This document shows positions 42,462 through 50,240 of a stretch of DNA of 52,259 nucleotides, piece by piece. A model generated the notes under the pieces. The model saw nothing but the letters and a program-made list of their open reading frames with translations, did not search any database and was not told the origin of the DNA. The stretch lies in the NCBI RefSeq assembly GCF_001428405.1, contig NZ_LMSL01000041.1, positions 2,081-54,339 on the forward strand, written 5' to 3'. The DNA comes from Frateuria sp. Soil773 (GTDB lineage: Bacteria; Pseudomonadota; Gammaproteobacteria; Xanthomonadales; Rhodanobacteraceae). The translations under genes and the position numbers were made by a program. The stretch's first letter is position 1. Every line of letters begins with the position of its first letter.

Positions 42462-43955
42462 TCAGGCCTTCGCTGCCGACGGCAGGCGCGAGACCAGCCG
42501 CAGCGACACCGTCAGGCCCTCGAGCTGGTAGTGCGGCTTGAGGAAGAACTTGGAGGTGTAGTAGCCCGGCGCGCCTTCCACTTCCTCGACCACCACCTCG
42601 GCGGCCGACAGCGGCTTGCGCGCCTTGGTCTCCTCGCTGGAGTTGGCCGGGTCGCCGTCGACGTACTGCATGACCCAGTTGGTCAGCCAGTTCTGCATCT
42701 GCTCGCGGTCGCTGAACGAGCCGATCTTGTCGCGCACGATGCACTTCAGGTAATGCGCGAAGCGGCAGCAGGCGAACATGTACGGCAGGCGCGCGCCGAG
42801 CGCGGCGTTGGCGGTGGCGTCCGGATCGTCGTACTCGTCCGGCTTGCACAGCGACTGCGCGCTGATGAAGGCGGCCATGTCCGAGTTCTTGCGGTGCACC
42901 AGCGGCATCAGGCCCATCTTGTCCAGCTCCGCCGAGCGGCGGTCGGTGATGGCGATCTCGGTGGGGCACTTCATGTCCACGCCGCCGTCGTCGCTGGGGA
43001 AGGTGTGCGTCGGCAACCCTTCCACCGCGCCGCCGGACTCGATGCCGCGGATGCGCGAGCACCAGCCGTATTCCTTGAACGAGCGGTTGATGTTCACCGC
43101 CATCGCGTAGGCGGCGTTCTGCCAGGTGTACTTGGACGAATCGGCGCCGGCGGTGTCCTCCTCGAAGGCGAACTCCTCCACCGGGTTGGTGCTGGCGCCG
43201 TAGGGCAGGCGCGCCAGCGTGCGCGGCATCGCCAGCGCCAGGTACCTGGCGTCGTCCGACTCGCGCAGCGAGCGCCACGCGGCGTAGTCCGGCGTGGAGA
43301 AGATCTTGGCCAGGTCGCGCGGGTTGGACAGCTCGTTCCAGCTCTCCATGCCCATCAGCGAGGAATTGGCCGCGGCGATGAACGGCGCGTGCGCGGCGGC
43401 GGCGACCTGGCCGATGCCAGCGAGCAGTTCGACGTCGGGCGGGCTGTGGTCGAAGTAGTAGTCGCCGACCAGGCAGCCGTACGGCTCGCCGCCGAGCTGG
43501 CCGTACTCTTCCTCGTACATCTTCTTGAAGATCGGGCTCTGGTCCCAGGCGGTGCCCTTGTAGCGCTTGAGGGTCTTGCCCAGGTCCTTCTTGGAGATGT
43601 TCATCACGCGGATCTTCAACTGCTGATCCGTCTCGGTGTTGTTGACCAGGTGGTGCAGGCCGCGCCAGGCGCTTTCCAGCTTCTGGAAATCGGCGTGGTG
43701 CATGATCTGGTTGATCTGCTCGCTGAGCTTGCGGTCGATCTCGGCCACGTAGGCGTTGATGGTCTGGGTGACGTCGTCGGAGACGATGTCCGACCGGCTC
43801 AGCACCTGCTCGGCGAGCGTGCGGACGGCGGATTCCACCTCTTCCTTCGCGCGGTCGCTCTTGGGCTTGAATTCCTTGCTCAGCAGCGCGGCGAAGTCGC
43901 CGGCTTCGACGGTCTCGACCGCGCCGCCGCGTTCGGCCAGGTTCTCGGTTGCCAT
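42462..43955 (-). CDS. tssC: T6SS contractile sheath large subunit TssC (VipB)
   Basis: 497 residues. Family landmarks are INQIMHHADFQKLESAWRGLHHLV, LLGTF-equivalent GCLVGDYYFDHSPPDVELL, APFIAAANSSLMG, LPYG, CRFAHYLKCIVRDKIGS and GYYTSKFFLKPHYQLEGL near the C-terminus. It polymerises with TssB into the contractile sheath in the cytoplasm. It starts 4 nt after the tssB stop with GGGAG upstream. Confidence 0.97.
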   Translation of the reverse strand: MATENLAERGGAVETVEAGDFAALLSKEFKPKSDRAKEEVESAVRTLAEQVLSRSDIVSDDVTQTINAYVAEIDRKLSEQINQIMHHADFQKLESAWRGLHHLVNNTETDQQLKIRVMNISKKDLGKTLKRYKGTAWDQSPIFKKMYEEEYGQLGGEPYGCLVGDYYFDHSPPDVELLAGIGQVAAAAHAPFIAAANSSLMGMESWNELSNPRDLAKIFSTPDYAAWRSLRESDDARYLALAMPRTLARLPYGASTNPVEEFAFEEDTAGADSSKYTWQNAAYAMAVNINRSFKEYGWCSRIRGIESGGAVEGLPTHTFPSDDGGVDMKCPTEIAITDRRSAELDKMGLMPLVHRKNSDMAAFISAQSLCKPDEYDDPDATANAALGARLPYMFACCRFAHYLKCIVRDKIGSFSDREQMQNWLTNWVMQYVDGDPANSSEETKARKPLSAAEVVVEEVEGAPGYYTSKFFLKPHYQLEGLTVSLRLVSRLPSAAKA

Positions 43956-43959
43956 GTGC

Positions 43960-44475
43960 TTACTCCCCGTCCTTGCCGTCGTCGGGCTTGGGCGCCGACA
44001 CCAGTGATTGCAGCAGCGCCGGATCGTTGATCGCCTGCGCGATCAGCTTTTCCGCGCCGGCCTTGCCGTCCATGTAGGTGCCGAGGTTGGCGAGCTGGGT
44101 GCGCGCCTCCAGCAGCTTGGCCACCGCGCCGACCTTGCGCGCCACGGCCGCAGGCGAAAAGTCGTCCATGCTCTCGAAGGTGATGTCGACGTTGAGGTTG
44201 CCCTCGCCGGTGAGCGTGTTGGGCACCGCGAAGGAGACGCGCGGCTTCATCGACTGCAGGCGGCTGTCGAAGTTGTCCACGTCGATCTCCAGCGCCTTGC
44301 GGTCCTCGACCGGCGGCAGTTCGCCGGCGTTCGCGCCGGACAGGTCGGACATCACGCCCATCACGAAGGGCACCTGCACCTTCTTCTGGGCGCCGTAGAC
44401 CTCGACGTCGTATTCGATCTGCACGCGGGGGGCGCGGTTGCGCGCGATGAATTTCTGGCTGCTTTGTTTGGCCAT
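43960..44475 (-). CDS. tssB: T6SS contractile sheath small subunit TssB (VipA)
   Basis: 171 residues, start with AAGGAG seven nt upstream. Landmarks are APRVQIEYDVE, VPFVMGVMSDLSG, DVDNFDSRLQSMKPRVSFAVPN and LLEARTQLANLGTYMDGK. It is the first gene of the sheath-baseplate-ClpV operon and forms the sheath with TssC. The shared promoter element at 44673-44702 lies about 200 nt upstream. Confidence 0.97.
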   Translation of the reverse strand: MAKQSSQKFIARNRAPRVQIEYDVEVYGAQKKVQVPFVMGVMSDLSGANAGELPPVEDRKALEIDVDNFDSRLQSMKPRVSFAVPNTLTGEGNLNVDITFESMDDFSPAAVARKVGAVAKLLEARTQLANLGTYMDGKAGAEKLIAQAINDPALLQSLVSAPKPDDGKDGE

Positions 44476-44672
44476 GCGATGTCTCCTTGGAGAAGATCAG
44501 CCGGTTTTCGGATGCGGCCGGGACTCCCGCCGGCGCGCGGGCGCCGGCGGCGGATCGGCCGCGAATGCCTGTTCGATTCGATGCGAGTACTGGCGTAGGC
44601 CCCTTCCCCCTTCACGCACGACACCGCCCGCCGGTCATGCCGCGGGCTCGGTTGAAAGCCTTTCCATCGACT

Positions 44673-44702
44673 TAGTGCGCAGCGCGGCGACGGAACCGGT
44701 CA
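44673..44702 (-). promoter_or_regulatory. putative ECF-sigma promoter of the tssBC operon (shared element, copy 4)
   Basis: Minus strand: TGACCGGTT, 14 nt, CGCACTA, with the same spacing as the copies at 7512, 25848 and 27218. It lies in the 615-nt gap between the sigma factor gene and tssB. The proximal box is about 198 nt from the tssB start, giving a long leader. The rest of this gap holds a REP pair and an 18-bp tandem repeat and no gene that I can support. Confidence 0.7.
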
Positions 44703-44937
44703 CCCGCGCGGGACAAAGATTCAGCGTTCGTTCATTAAGCGGCGACGCCCGTTCCCGCGCCCGCCGGAAAGCCGGAAACGCCCGCCCGTCCGGCGCATGC
44801 GCGTCGGGTGGGACAGGACTTGCCGGGACGGGACCTGGCGGGGCCGGACGGTATGCGAGACGTGGCGGAATGAAACGGGACGCGGCGGGAAATGGTGCGT
44901 CAGAGCCGGCCCACGATCTCCAGGTAACTTACTGGAA

Positions 44938-45017
44938 CGTCATCCCAGCGAAAGCTGGGATCCAGTGACGTAATGCCAAAAAGGAGGCGCTGGATCCCAG
45001 CTTTCGCTGGGATGACG
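44938..45017. repeat. inverted pair of 28-bp REP-like palindromes (REPIN-like)
   Basis: The 28-bp arm at 44938-44965 is the exact reverse complement of 44990-45017, separated by 24 bp. Each arm itself contains a perfect 8-bp hairpin (ATCCCAGC...GCTGGGAT with GAAA or TTTC loop). The arrangement is that of a REP doublet (REPIN), mobilised in trans by RAYT transposases in other bacteria. It begins 74 nt beyond the sigma factor stop and may also act as its transcript end. Confidence 0.75.
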
Positions 45018-45024
45018 CTTCAAG

Positions 45025-45074
45025 TGGGAGATACCCGCCAAAGGGGAGACACCCGCCAAAGGGGAGATACCGCG
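45025..45074. repeat. 18-bp tandem repeat next to the REP pair
   Basis: Unit GGGGAGAYACCCGCCAAA occurs at 45025-45042 (first base T) and 45043-45060, with a partial third copy at 45061-45074. It lies between the REP pair and the sigma factor stop codon. No function is apparent. Confidence 0.7.
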
Positions 45075-45090
45075 GGTTTCGGACGGATTC

Positions 45091-45660
45091 CTACGATTGC
45101 AGCTCGCGTTGCAGCCAAGCGCGGGCGAGGCGCCATTCGCGCTGCACCGTCGCGGGCGAGATGCCCATGGCCGCGCCGATCTGCTCGGCGCTCAGGCCCA
45201 CGAAGAAGCGCATCGAGACGATGTTGGCCTGGCGCGGGTCGATCTGCTCCAGCGCCTCCAGGCTTTCGAGCAGGGCGGCGTAGTCGACCTCCGGAGTCAG
45301 CGCGCCGGAGATCTCGGACAGCTCGATGCGGTCGTTCTCCTGCGGCCGCTTGCTGGCGCGCCGGCGCCGCGCCGCATCCACCAGGACCTCGCGCATGGCG
45401 CGCGCGGCCACGCCCAGCAGGTGTCCGCGGCTTTCCCAGGCCGGCGCCCCGTTGCCGCCGAACACCTTCAGGTAAGCCTCGTTGACCAGCGCGGTCGCAC
45501 TGAGCGTCCGTTCGCTGCTGTTCTGGCGCAGTTGCGCGCCGGCCAGCCGGTGCAGCGCGGAATACATCTGGCGCAACGCCTCGTCCATCGCGGCCGTGTC
45601 GCCCGCCTGCGCCGAATGCAGCAGGCGGGTGACTTCGGAGGGGGTATCCATGCGGTTCAT
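45091..45660 (-). CDS. ECF-type RNA polymerase sigma factor, candidate T6SS regulator (EcfK-like)
   Basis: 189 residues, start with GGAG six nt upstream of the ATG at 45660. The sigma-2 region has TLSATALVNEAYLKVFGG and HLLGVAARAMREVLVDAARRRRASKR, and sigma-4 has IVSMRFFVGLSAEQIGAAMGISPATVQREWRLARAWL. It matches the ECF_sub_X6 (TIGR02999-like) group that often accompanies Ser/Thr kinases. It lies 13 nt after the kinase gene, in one operon. In Xanthomonas citri and Vibrio parahaemolyticus, an ECF sigma factor with a partner Ser/Thr kinase controls T6SS genes, with activation by phosphorylation. Sequence and position here suggest the same. No anti-sigma factor gene is adjacent. Confidence 0.85.
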   Translation of the reverse strand: MNRMDTPSEVTRLLHSAQAGDTAAMDEALRQMYSALHRLAGAQLRQNSSERTLSATALVNEAYLKVFGGNGAPAWESRGHLLGVAARAMREVLVDAARRRRASKRPQENDRIELSEISGALTPEVDYAALLESLEALEQIDPRQANIVSMRFFVGLSAEQIGAAMGISPATVQREWRLARAWLQRELQS

Positions 45661-45673
45661 CGGCGGCTCCGCA

Positions 45674-48466
45674 TCAGCGCATGCTCACGGCGGAGCCGGC
45701 CACGCAGGCGGTCGACGCCGGTTCCGCGCGGGCGTCGCTGGCGCGGGCTGTCCGCTCCAGCCGGCGCAGCGCCATCGCGCGCCGGCTGCACTCGCCCCAG
45801 CGCGTGCCGGCCGGCCCAAGGTTCGCGGCGGCCAGCTGGCCTGCCTCGGCGAAATCGCCGCGCGCGATGTCCAGCCGCGCCGCCAGCAGGGCGGCGTCGA
45901 GCGCCGGGGCGCCCGGCGACGTCGCCTTGTTGTCGCGGTTGAACGCCTGCAGCGCCGCCAGCCATTGCGCGGCCTGGTCGAGCCGGCCGGCCGCCAGCGC
46001 GCTTTCGCCCAGCCCGGCCAGGCTGGCCGCATAGCTGTCCGGCGCCACCTGCCGCTCGCGCGAGCCCAGGTATGCCTGCGCCTCGTGGAAGGCCCGCGCC
46101 GCATCGCCGGCCCTGCCCTGTTGCAGCGCAACCGCGCCGAGCACGTTGAATGCATCGGCGGCATTGGTCGTGGCCCAGGCGGAGCGGCTGGCGACCCGCT
46201 CGCGCAGCTGCCGCAGGCGCGGTTCCAGCAATGCCGCGGCCTCCTTGCCGCGGCCGAGTTCGAGGTATTGCTGCGCCAGCGTATTGAGCGTGCCCAGGTA
46301 GAAGTCCGGCGAGCTGGCGGCGAAGCCGTCGGCGATGCGCAGCGCGCGCTCCAGCGCCTGCACGGCGTCCGCCGGTTGCCCCAGTTGTCCCAGCGCGCTG
46401 CCGAAATAGGAAAGCAGGCCGGCCAGGCCGGGGCCCGGCGTGCCGATCATGTGGTCGTAGTCGTCGATCGCCTGCCGGTACATGCCGACCGCGCCGGCCG
46501 GATCGGCCCGCATCGACACCAGCGCCAGGGTGAAGCGGTAGTAGATCAGCATCGGATCGTCGTGGACGTAGAGCTTGCCCGCCTCGTCGAGCGCGCGGCG
46601 GGCGGTGGCCATCGCGGCCGCATCCTTGCCCTCGGTGGCCTGCGCCATGCCGAGCACCGCCAGCGCCTGCAGGTGCAGTTCGCGGTTCGGCCGCGGGCTG
46701 GCTTCCAGCTCGGCGATGATCCGCCCGATCTCGCCGGAAATCCGCTCAAGCGGCACGTCGAGCACGCCCAGGTGGTTGTACAGCAGGTTGATGCGCACCC
46801 GCAGGATCTCGTCGGCGTGGTCGCCCGGCGCCTTCGACAGCAACTCGATGGCCTGCCGGTCGGCCGGGATCGCCGAGGACAGGTCGATCACCGTCGAGTA
46901 CGCGCGGCCGAGCGCAGCCATCACCTCGCCGCGCTCCAGCACGCCGGCGTCGTAGCCGCGTTGCAGCTCGCGCGCCTTGAGCAGGAGCGGGATCGCCTGC
47001 CCGCCCAGGCTCAGCTGGTTGTACGAGCGCGCCATCGACAGCAGCAGGCTGACCCGCACCGCCGGCTCGATGCCGCGGCGCTCCAGCAGTTGCGCCGCGC
47101 CGCGGTCGAGCACCTCGCGCACGGTGGCGTGGCTGCCGCGCGCATGGGTGGGGTCGGCGTTCTCGAACAGCTCGCGCATGAAGCCGGCGATCGCCTGGGT
47201 CTTGTCGCGCTCGGATTCGACCTGGCGCAGTTGCACCTCGCGCTGCGCGACGGCGCCGGCCAGCATCAGCACCAGCAGCGCGGCCATGCCCAGCCCGAAC
47301 CGGTGCCGGCGCATGAACAGCCTGGCGCGGTACCAGTGGCGCCCGCGCCGCGCCTGCACCGGCCGCAGCGCCAGGAACCGCCGCAGGTCGGCGCACAGGT
47401 GGTCCACGCTGGCATAGCGCTCGGCCGGATCGCAGCGCAGCGCCTTCAGCACAATGGCGTCAAGGTCGGCGGGCACCTGTCGCGGCGCCTGCGCCGGCCG
47501 GGCGCGGCGCAGGCGCCGGCTCGGCGGCAGCGGCTGGCCGGTCACGATGGCGTTGGACAGGTCCAGCGGCGAATCCTCCTCGCCGCCGTCGAACGGCCGC
47601 GCGCCGCACAGCAACTGGTACAGCACCACGCCCAGCGACCACACGTCCGCGGCCGTGCCCAGCGGCCGGCCGCGTACCTGCTCGGGGCTGGCATAGGCCA
47701 GCGTCAGCGCACGTTGCGCGGTCATCGTCCGCTCGGCGGCGATGCCGGCCTGGTCGAGCAGCCGGGCGATGCCGAAATCCAGCAGCTTCGGCTCGCCGTC
47801 GGGCGTCACCAGGATATTGGCCGGCTTGATGTCGCGGTGGATCACCAGGTGCTGGTGCGCATGGCGCACCGGGGCGCAGACCTTGAGGAACAGTTGCACG
47901 CGCTCGCGCAGCGAGAGCTGCCTGCGCTCGCACCACGTATCGATGCGCTCGCCTTCCACGTACTCCAGCGCGAGGAACGGCCGGCCGTCGAGGGTACTGC
48001 CGCCGTCGATCAGGTGCGCGATGCCGGGATGGCTGAGCGTCGCCAGGATGCGGCGCTCCTCGGCGAAGCGCCGCTGCAGGCCGGGCACCGCGCGGCCGGC
48101 ATTGAGGAACTTCAGCGCGACCGGCTGGCGCACCTCGTCCGGGGTGTTCTCGTCGAGTACGCGTTCGGCCAGGTAGACCACGCCCATGCCCCCTTCGCCC
48201 AGCGGGCGCAGGATGCGGTAGCGGCTGCTGCCCGCGGTCACCCGCGAGCCGCTGGCGTCGGCCGTTTCTTCCGGGGGCAGCGGCAGCAGGCCGGCGTCGC
48301 CGGTGACGTCGGCCGCCTCGATCAGCCAGCGCACCTCGTCGCGCAGGCTCGCGTCGCCGCCGCAACTGGCGGCGACGTAGCGGTCGCGCTCGGCCGTATC
48401 CATGTCGAGCGCCGCGCATGCGATGGGCTTCGCCAGCGCATAGCGCCGCCTGCGAGTCTCGTTCAT
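45674..48466 (-). CDS. transmembrane Ser/Thr protein kinase with C-terminal TPR sensor region (PknS-like)
   Basis: 930 residues. The cytoplasmic kinase domain (about 83-365) has GEGGMGVVYLA, Lys119, HRDIKPAN at 210-217 and DFG at 230-232, so it is an RD-type kinase. A transmembrane helix lies at about 391-407. The rest is a long helical TPR-like region predicted outside the cytoplasm, ending with a Cys-containing tail. It is encoded just upstream of the sigma factor, and the pair mirrors PknS/EcfK of X. citri. The probable role is sensing an envelope or predator signal and phosphorylating the sigma factor. It differs from PpkA, which is HSD-type and lies in the tss operon. Confidence 0.88.
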   Translation of the reverse strand: MNETRRRRYALAKPIACAALDMDTAERDRYVAASCGGDASLRDEVRWLIEAADVTGDAGLLPLPPEETADASGSRVTAGSSRYRILRPLGEGGMGVVYLAERVLDENTPDEVRQPVALKFLNAGRAVPGLQRRFAEERRILATLSHPGIAHLIDGGSTLDGRPFLALEYVEGERIDTWCERRQLSLRERVQLFLKVCAPVRHAHQHLVIHRDIKPANILVTPDGEPKLLDFGIARLLDQAGIAAERTMTAQRALTLAYASPEQVRGRPLGTAADVWSLGVVLYQLLCGARPFDGGEEDSPLDLSNAIVTGQPLPPSRRLRRARPAQAPRQVPADLDAIVLKALRCDPAERYASVDHLCADLRRFLALRPVQARRGRHWYRARLFMRRHRFGLGMAALLVLMLAGAVAQREVQLRQVESERDKTQAIAGFMRELFENADPTHARGSHATVREVLDRGAAQLLERRGIEPAVRVSLLLSMARSYNQLSLGGQAIPLLLKARELQRGYDAGVLERGEVMAALGRAYSTVIDLSSAIPADRQAIELLSKAPGDHADEILRVRINLLYNHLGVLDVPLERISGEIGRIIAELEASPRPNRELHLQALAVLGMAQATEGKDAAAMATARRALDEAGKLYVHDDPMLIYYRFTLALVSMRADPAGAVGMYRQAIDDYDHMIGTPGPGLAGLLSYFGSALGQLGQPADAVQALERALRIADGFAASSPDFYLGTLNTLAQQYLELGRGKEAAALLEPRLRQLRERVASRSAWATTNAADAFNVLGAVALQQGRAGDAARAFHEAQAYLGSRERQVAPDSYAASLAGLGESALAAGRLDQAAQWLAALQAFNRDNKATSPGAPALDAALLAARLDIARGDFAEAGQLAAANLGPAGTRWGECSRRAMALRRLERTARASDARAEPASTACVAGSAVSMR

Positions 48467-48506
48467 GCCACCCCCTGCATTGACGCCGGGCCAGCGTCAG
48501 CGCGGC

Positions 48507-48512
48507 AGTATA
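48507..48512 (-). promoter_or_regulatory. possible -10 box of the kinase-sigma operon
   Basis: TATACT on the minus strand, 41 nt before the kinase start, in the 131-nt divergent gap between the kinase and the ACMSD gene. It looks like a housekeeping -10 element, but no matching -35 is visible. The shared ECF element is absent from this gap, so the sigma factor does not seem to control its own operon through it. Confidence 0.3.
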
Positions 48513-48597
48513 GCCCGAGCGGCTTTGCAGCGGCTTTCGTGCCTCCCGGCATGGGCGCCCCGCCTACCGCGGCGGCGACTGGGTTTACACTCCCGGG

Positions 48598-49620
48598 ATG
48601 CTCAAGATCGACACCCACGCGCACATCCTGCCCCGGGACTGGCCGAACCTGGCGGCGAAGTACGGCGACGACCGCTTTCCGGTGATGACGCACACCGACG
48701 GGCGCCACCGCATCTACAAGGACGGCAAGTTCTTCCGCGAGGTGTGGGATTCCGCCTTCGATCCGCAGACGCGCATCGACGACTACGCGCGCTTCGGCGT
48801 GGACGTGCAGGTGATCTCCACCGTGCCGGTGCTGTTCTCTTACTGGGCGCCCGGACACCAGGCGCTGGAGCTGCACCGCCACCTCAACGACCACATGGCC
48901 GGCATGTGCCGCGACCATCCCCGCCACTACGCCGGCATCGGCACGGTGCCGCTGCAGGCGCCGGCGCTGGCGATCCGCGAGCTGGAGCGCTGCATCGACG
49001 AGCTGGGCCTGCAGGGCGTGCAGATCGGCTCGCACTGCGGCGACTGGAACCTGGACGCGCCCGAGCTGTTCCCGTTCTTCGAGGCCGCCGCCGACCTCAG
49101 CGCCGCCGTGCTGGTGCACCCGTGGGACATGATGGGCACCCCCACCATGCCCAAGTACTGGATGCCGTGGCTGGTCGGCATGCCGGCCGAGCAGTCGCGC
49201 GCGGCCTGCTGCCTCGCCTTCGGCGGCGTGCTGGAGCGCCTGCCTAAGCTGCGCGTGATGCTCGCGCACGGCGGCGGCAGCTTCCCGTGGACGATCGGCC
49301 GCATCGAGCACGGCTTCCGCATGCGCCCCGACCTGGTCGCCACCGACAACCCGCGCAACCCGCGTGAGTACCTCAAGCGGCTGTACTTCGACTCGTGCGT
49401 GCACGACCCGCAGGCGCTGCGCTATCTGCTGGATGTGACCGGCGTCGACCGCGTGATGCTCGGCACCGACTATCCTTTCCCGCTGGGCGAGCAGCACCCC
49501 GGCAGCGGCATCGAATCGCTGGGACTGGGCGAGGCCGACCGCGCCCAGTTGTTCCACCGCACCGCGCTGGAATGGCTGGGCTTGCCCGAGCACCGTTTCA
49601 CGCCGCGGCAGGCACGTTGA
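48598..49620 (+). CDS. 2-amino-3-carboxymuconate-6-semialdehyde decarboxylase (ACMSD)
   Basis: 340 residues, a cytoplasmic amidohydrolase-fold enzyme of the kynurenine/3-hydroxyanthranilate route. Landmarks are the zinc-binding DTHAHILP (His7, His9), GIGTVPLQ, QIGSHCGDWNLD, VLVHPWDMMG, MLAHGGGSFPWTIGRIEHGF and the catalytic-site MLGTDYPFPLG. It decarboxylates aminocarboxymuconate semialdehyde and so diverts tryptophan carbon away from quinolinate. It is the first of three plus-strand genes with kynureninase further down. Confidence 0.92.
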   Translation: MLKIDTHAHILPRDWPNLAAKYGDDRFPVMTHTDGRHRIYKDGKFFREVWDSAFDPQTRIDDYARFGVDVQVISTVPVLFSYWAPGHQALELHRHLNDHMAGMCRDHPRHYAGIGTVPLQAPALAIRELERCIDELGLQGVQIGSHCGDWNLDAPELFPFFEAAADLSAAVLVHPWDMMGTPTMPKYWMPWLVGMPAEQSRAACCLAFGGVLERLPKLRVMLAHGGGSFPWTIGRIEHGFRMRPDLVATDNPRNPREYLKRLYFDSCVHDPQALRYLLDVTGVDRVMLGTDYPFPLGEQHPGSGIESLGLGEADRAQLFHRTALEWLGLPEHRFTPRQAR

Positions 49621-49643
49621 ACCCACCTTTTCCAGGAGCAGGC

Positions 49644-50177
49644 ATGAGTTTCTTGCGTACCACCGGCTCGATCGGCACCACCCTGCTCGGCGCCCTGCTG
49701 CTGGCCGGCGTCGCCCACGCCACCGAGGTCAGCATGGCCGGCGGCAGCGTCACCTTCAGCACGCCGGACAACTGGCTCGGCATCATGGAGACCCAGGGCG
49801 ACCCGGAAGTGCGCGTGTTCCAGGTGCCCGACCCCTCGCCCACCGCGAGCAACAGCCTCGCCCGCGTCACCGTGACGGTGAAGCAGGTCGCCGACGTCAA
49901 CGACTTCCAGCAGTACGCCGGCAGCGCCAGCGCCAAGGCGCAGCAACTGGCCGGCTACCGGCCGGTCCAGGCGGTCAGCAACACCGCCGGCCCCAACAGC
50001 TACGCCTATACGGCGCGCGAGAACGACGTGGAATTCAGCTACAGCGAGAGCTACTGGTTCAAGGGCAACCATGCGGTCCAGTTGCGCTGCGTGCGTCCGG
50101 CGCAGAGCCAGGCCGGCCCGGCCTGGAGCGCCGCCTTCGACCAGGGCTGCGCAGCGATCGCCGCACGCCTGAAGTAG
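49644..50177 (+). CDS. small secreted protein of unknown function between ACMSD and kynureninase
   Basis: 177 residues, start with AGGAG upstream. A signal peptide is clear (residues 1 to about 26, LLGALLLAGVAHA), so the mature protein is periplasmic or secreted. The mature part has SVTFSTPDNWLGIMETQGDPEVRVFQVPDPSP and a C-terminal VQLRCVRPAQ...QGCAAIAARLK with two cysteines that may pair. It resembles small proteins that follow lipid- or membrane-associated genes in Xanthomonadales, but I do not recognise a family. A role in kynurenine metabolism is not indicated beyond position. Confidence 0.75.
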   Translation: MSFLRTTGSIGTTLLGALLLAGVAHATEVSMAGGSVTFSTPDNWLGIMETQGDPEVRVFQVPDPSPTASNSLARVTVTVKQVADVNDFQQYAGSASAKAQQLAGYRPVQAVSNTAGPNSYAYTARENDVEFSYSESYWFKGNHAVQLRCVRPAQSQAGPAWSAAFDQGCAAIAARLK

Positions 50178-50240
50178 TCGCGCCCGACCGTTCCCGCAGC
50201 CCTCCAGCGGCGACCGCGCCGCCCGTTTCCGGAACCCTCC

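Noticed and set aside
45482-48685. A 1067-codon plus-strand open frame opposite the kinase gene
   Set aside because: Antisense shadow of a kinase with a full catalytic motif set.
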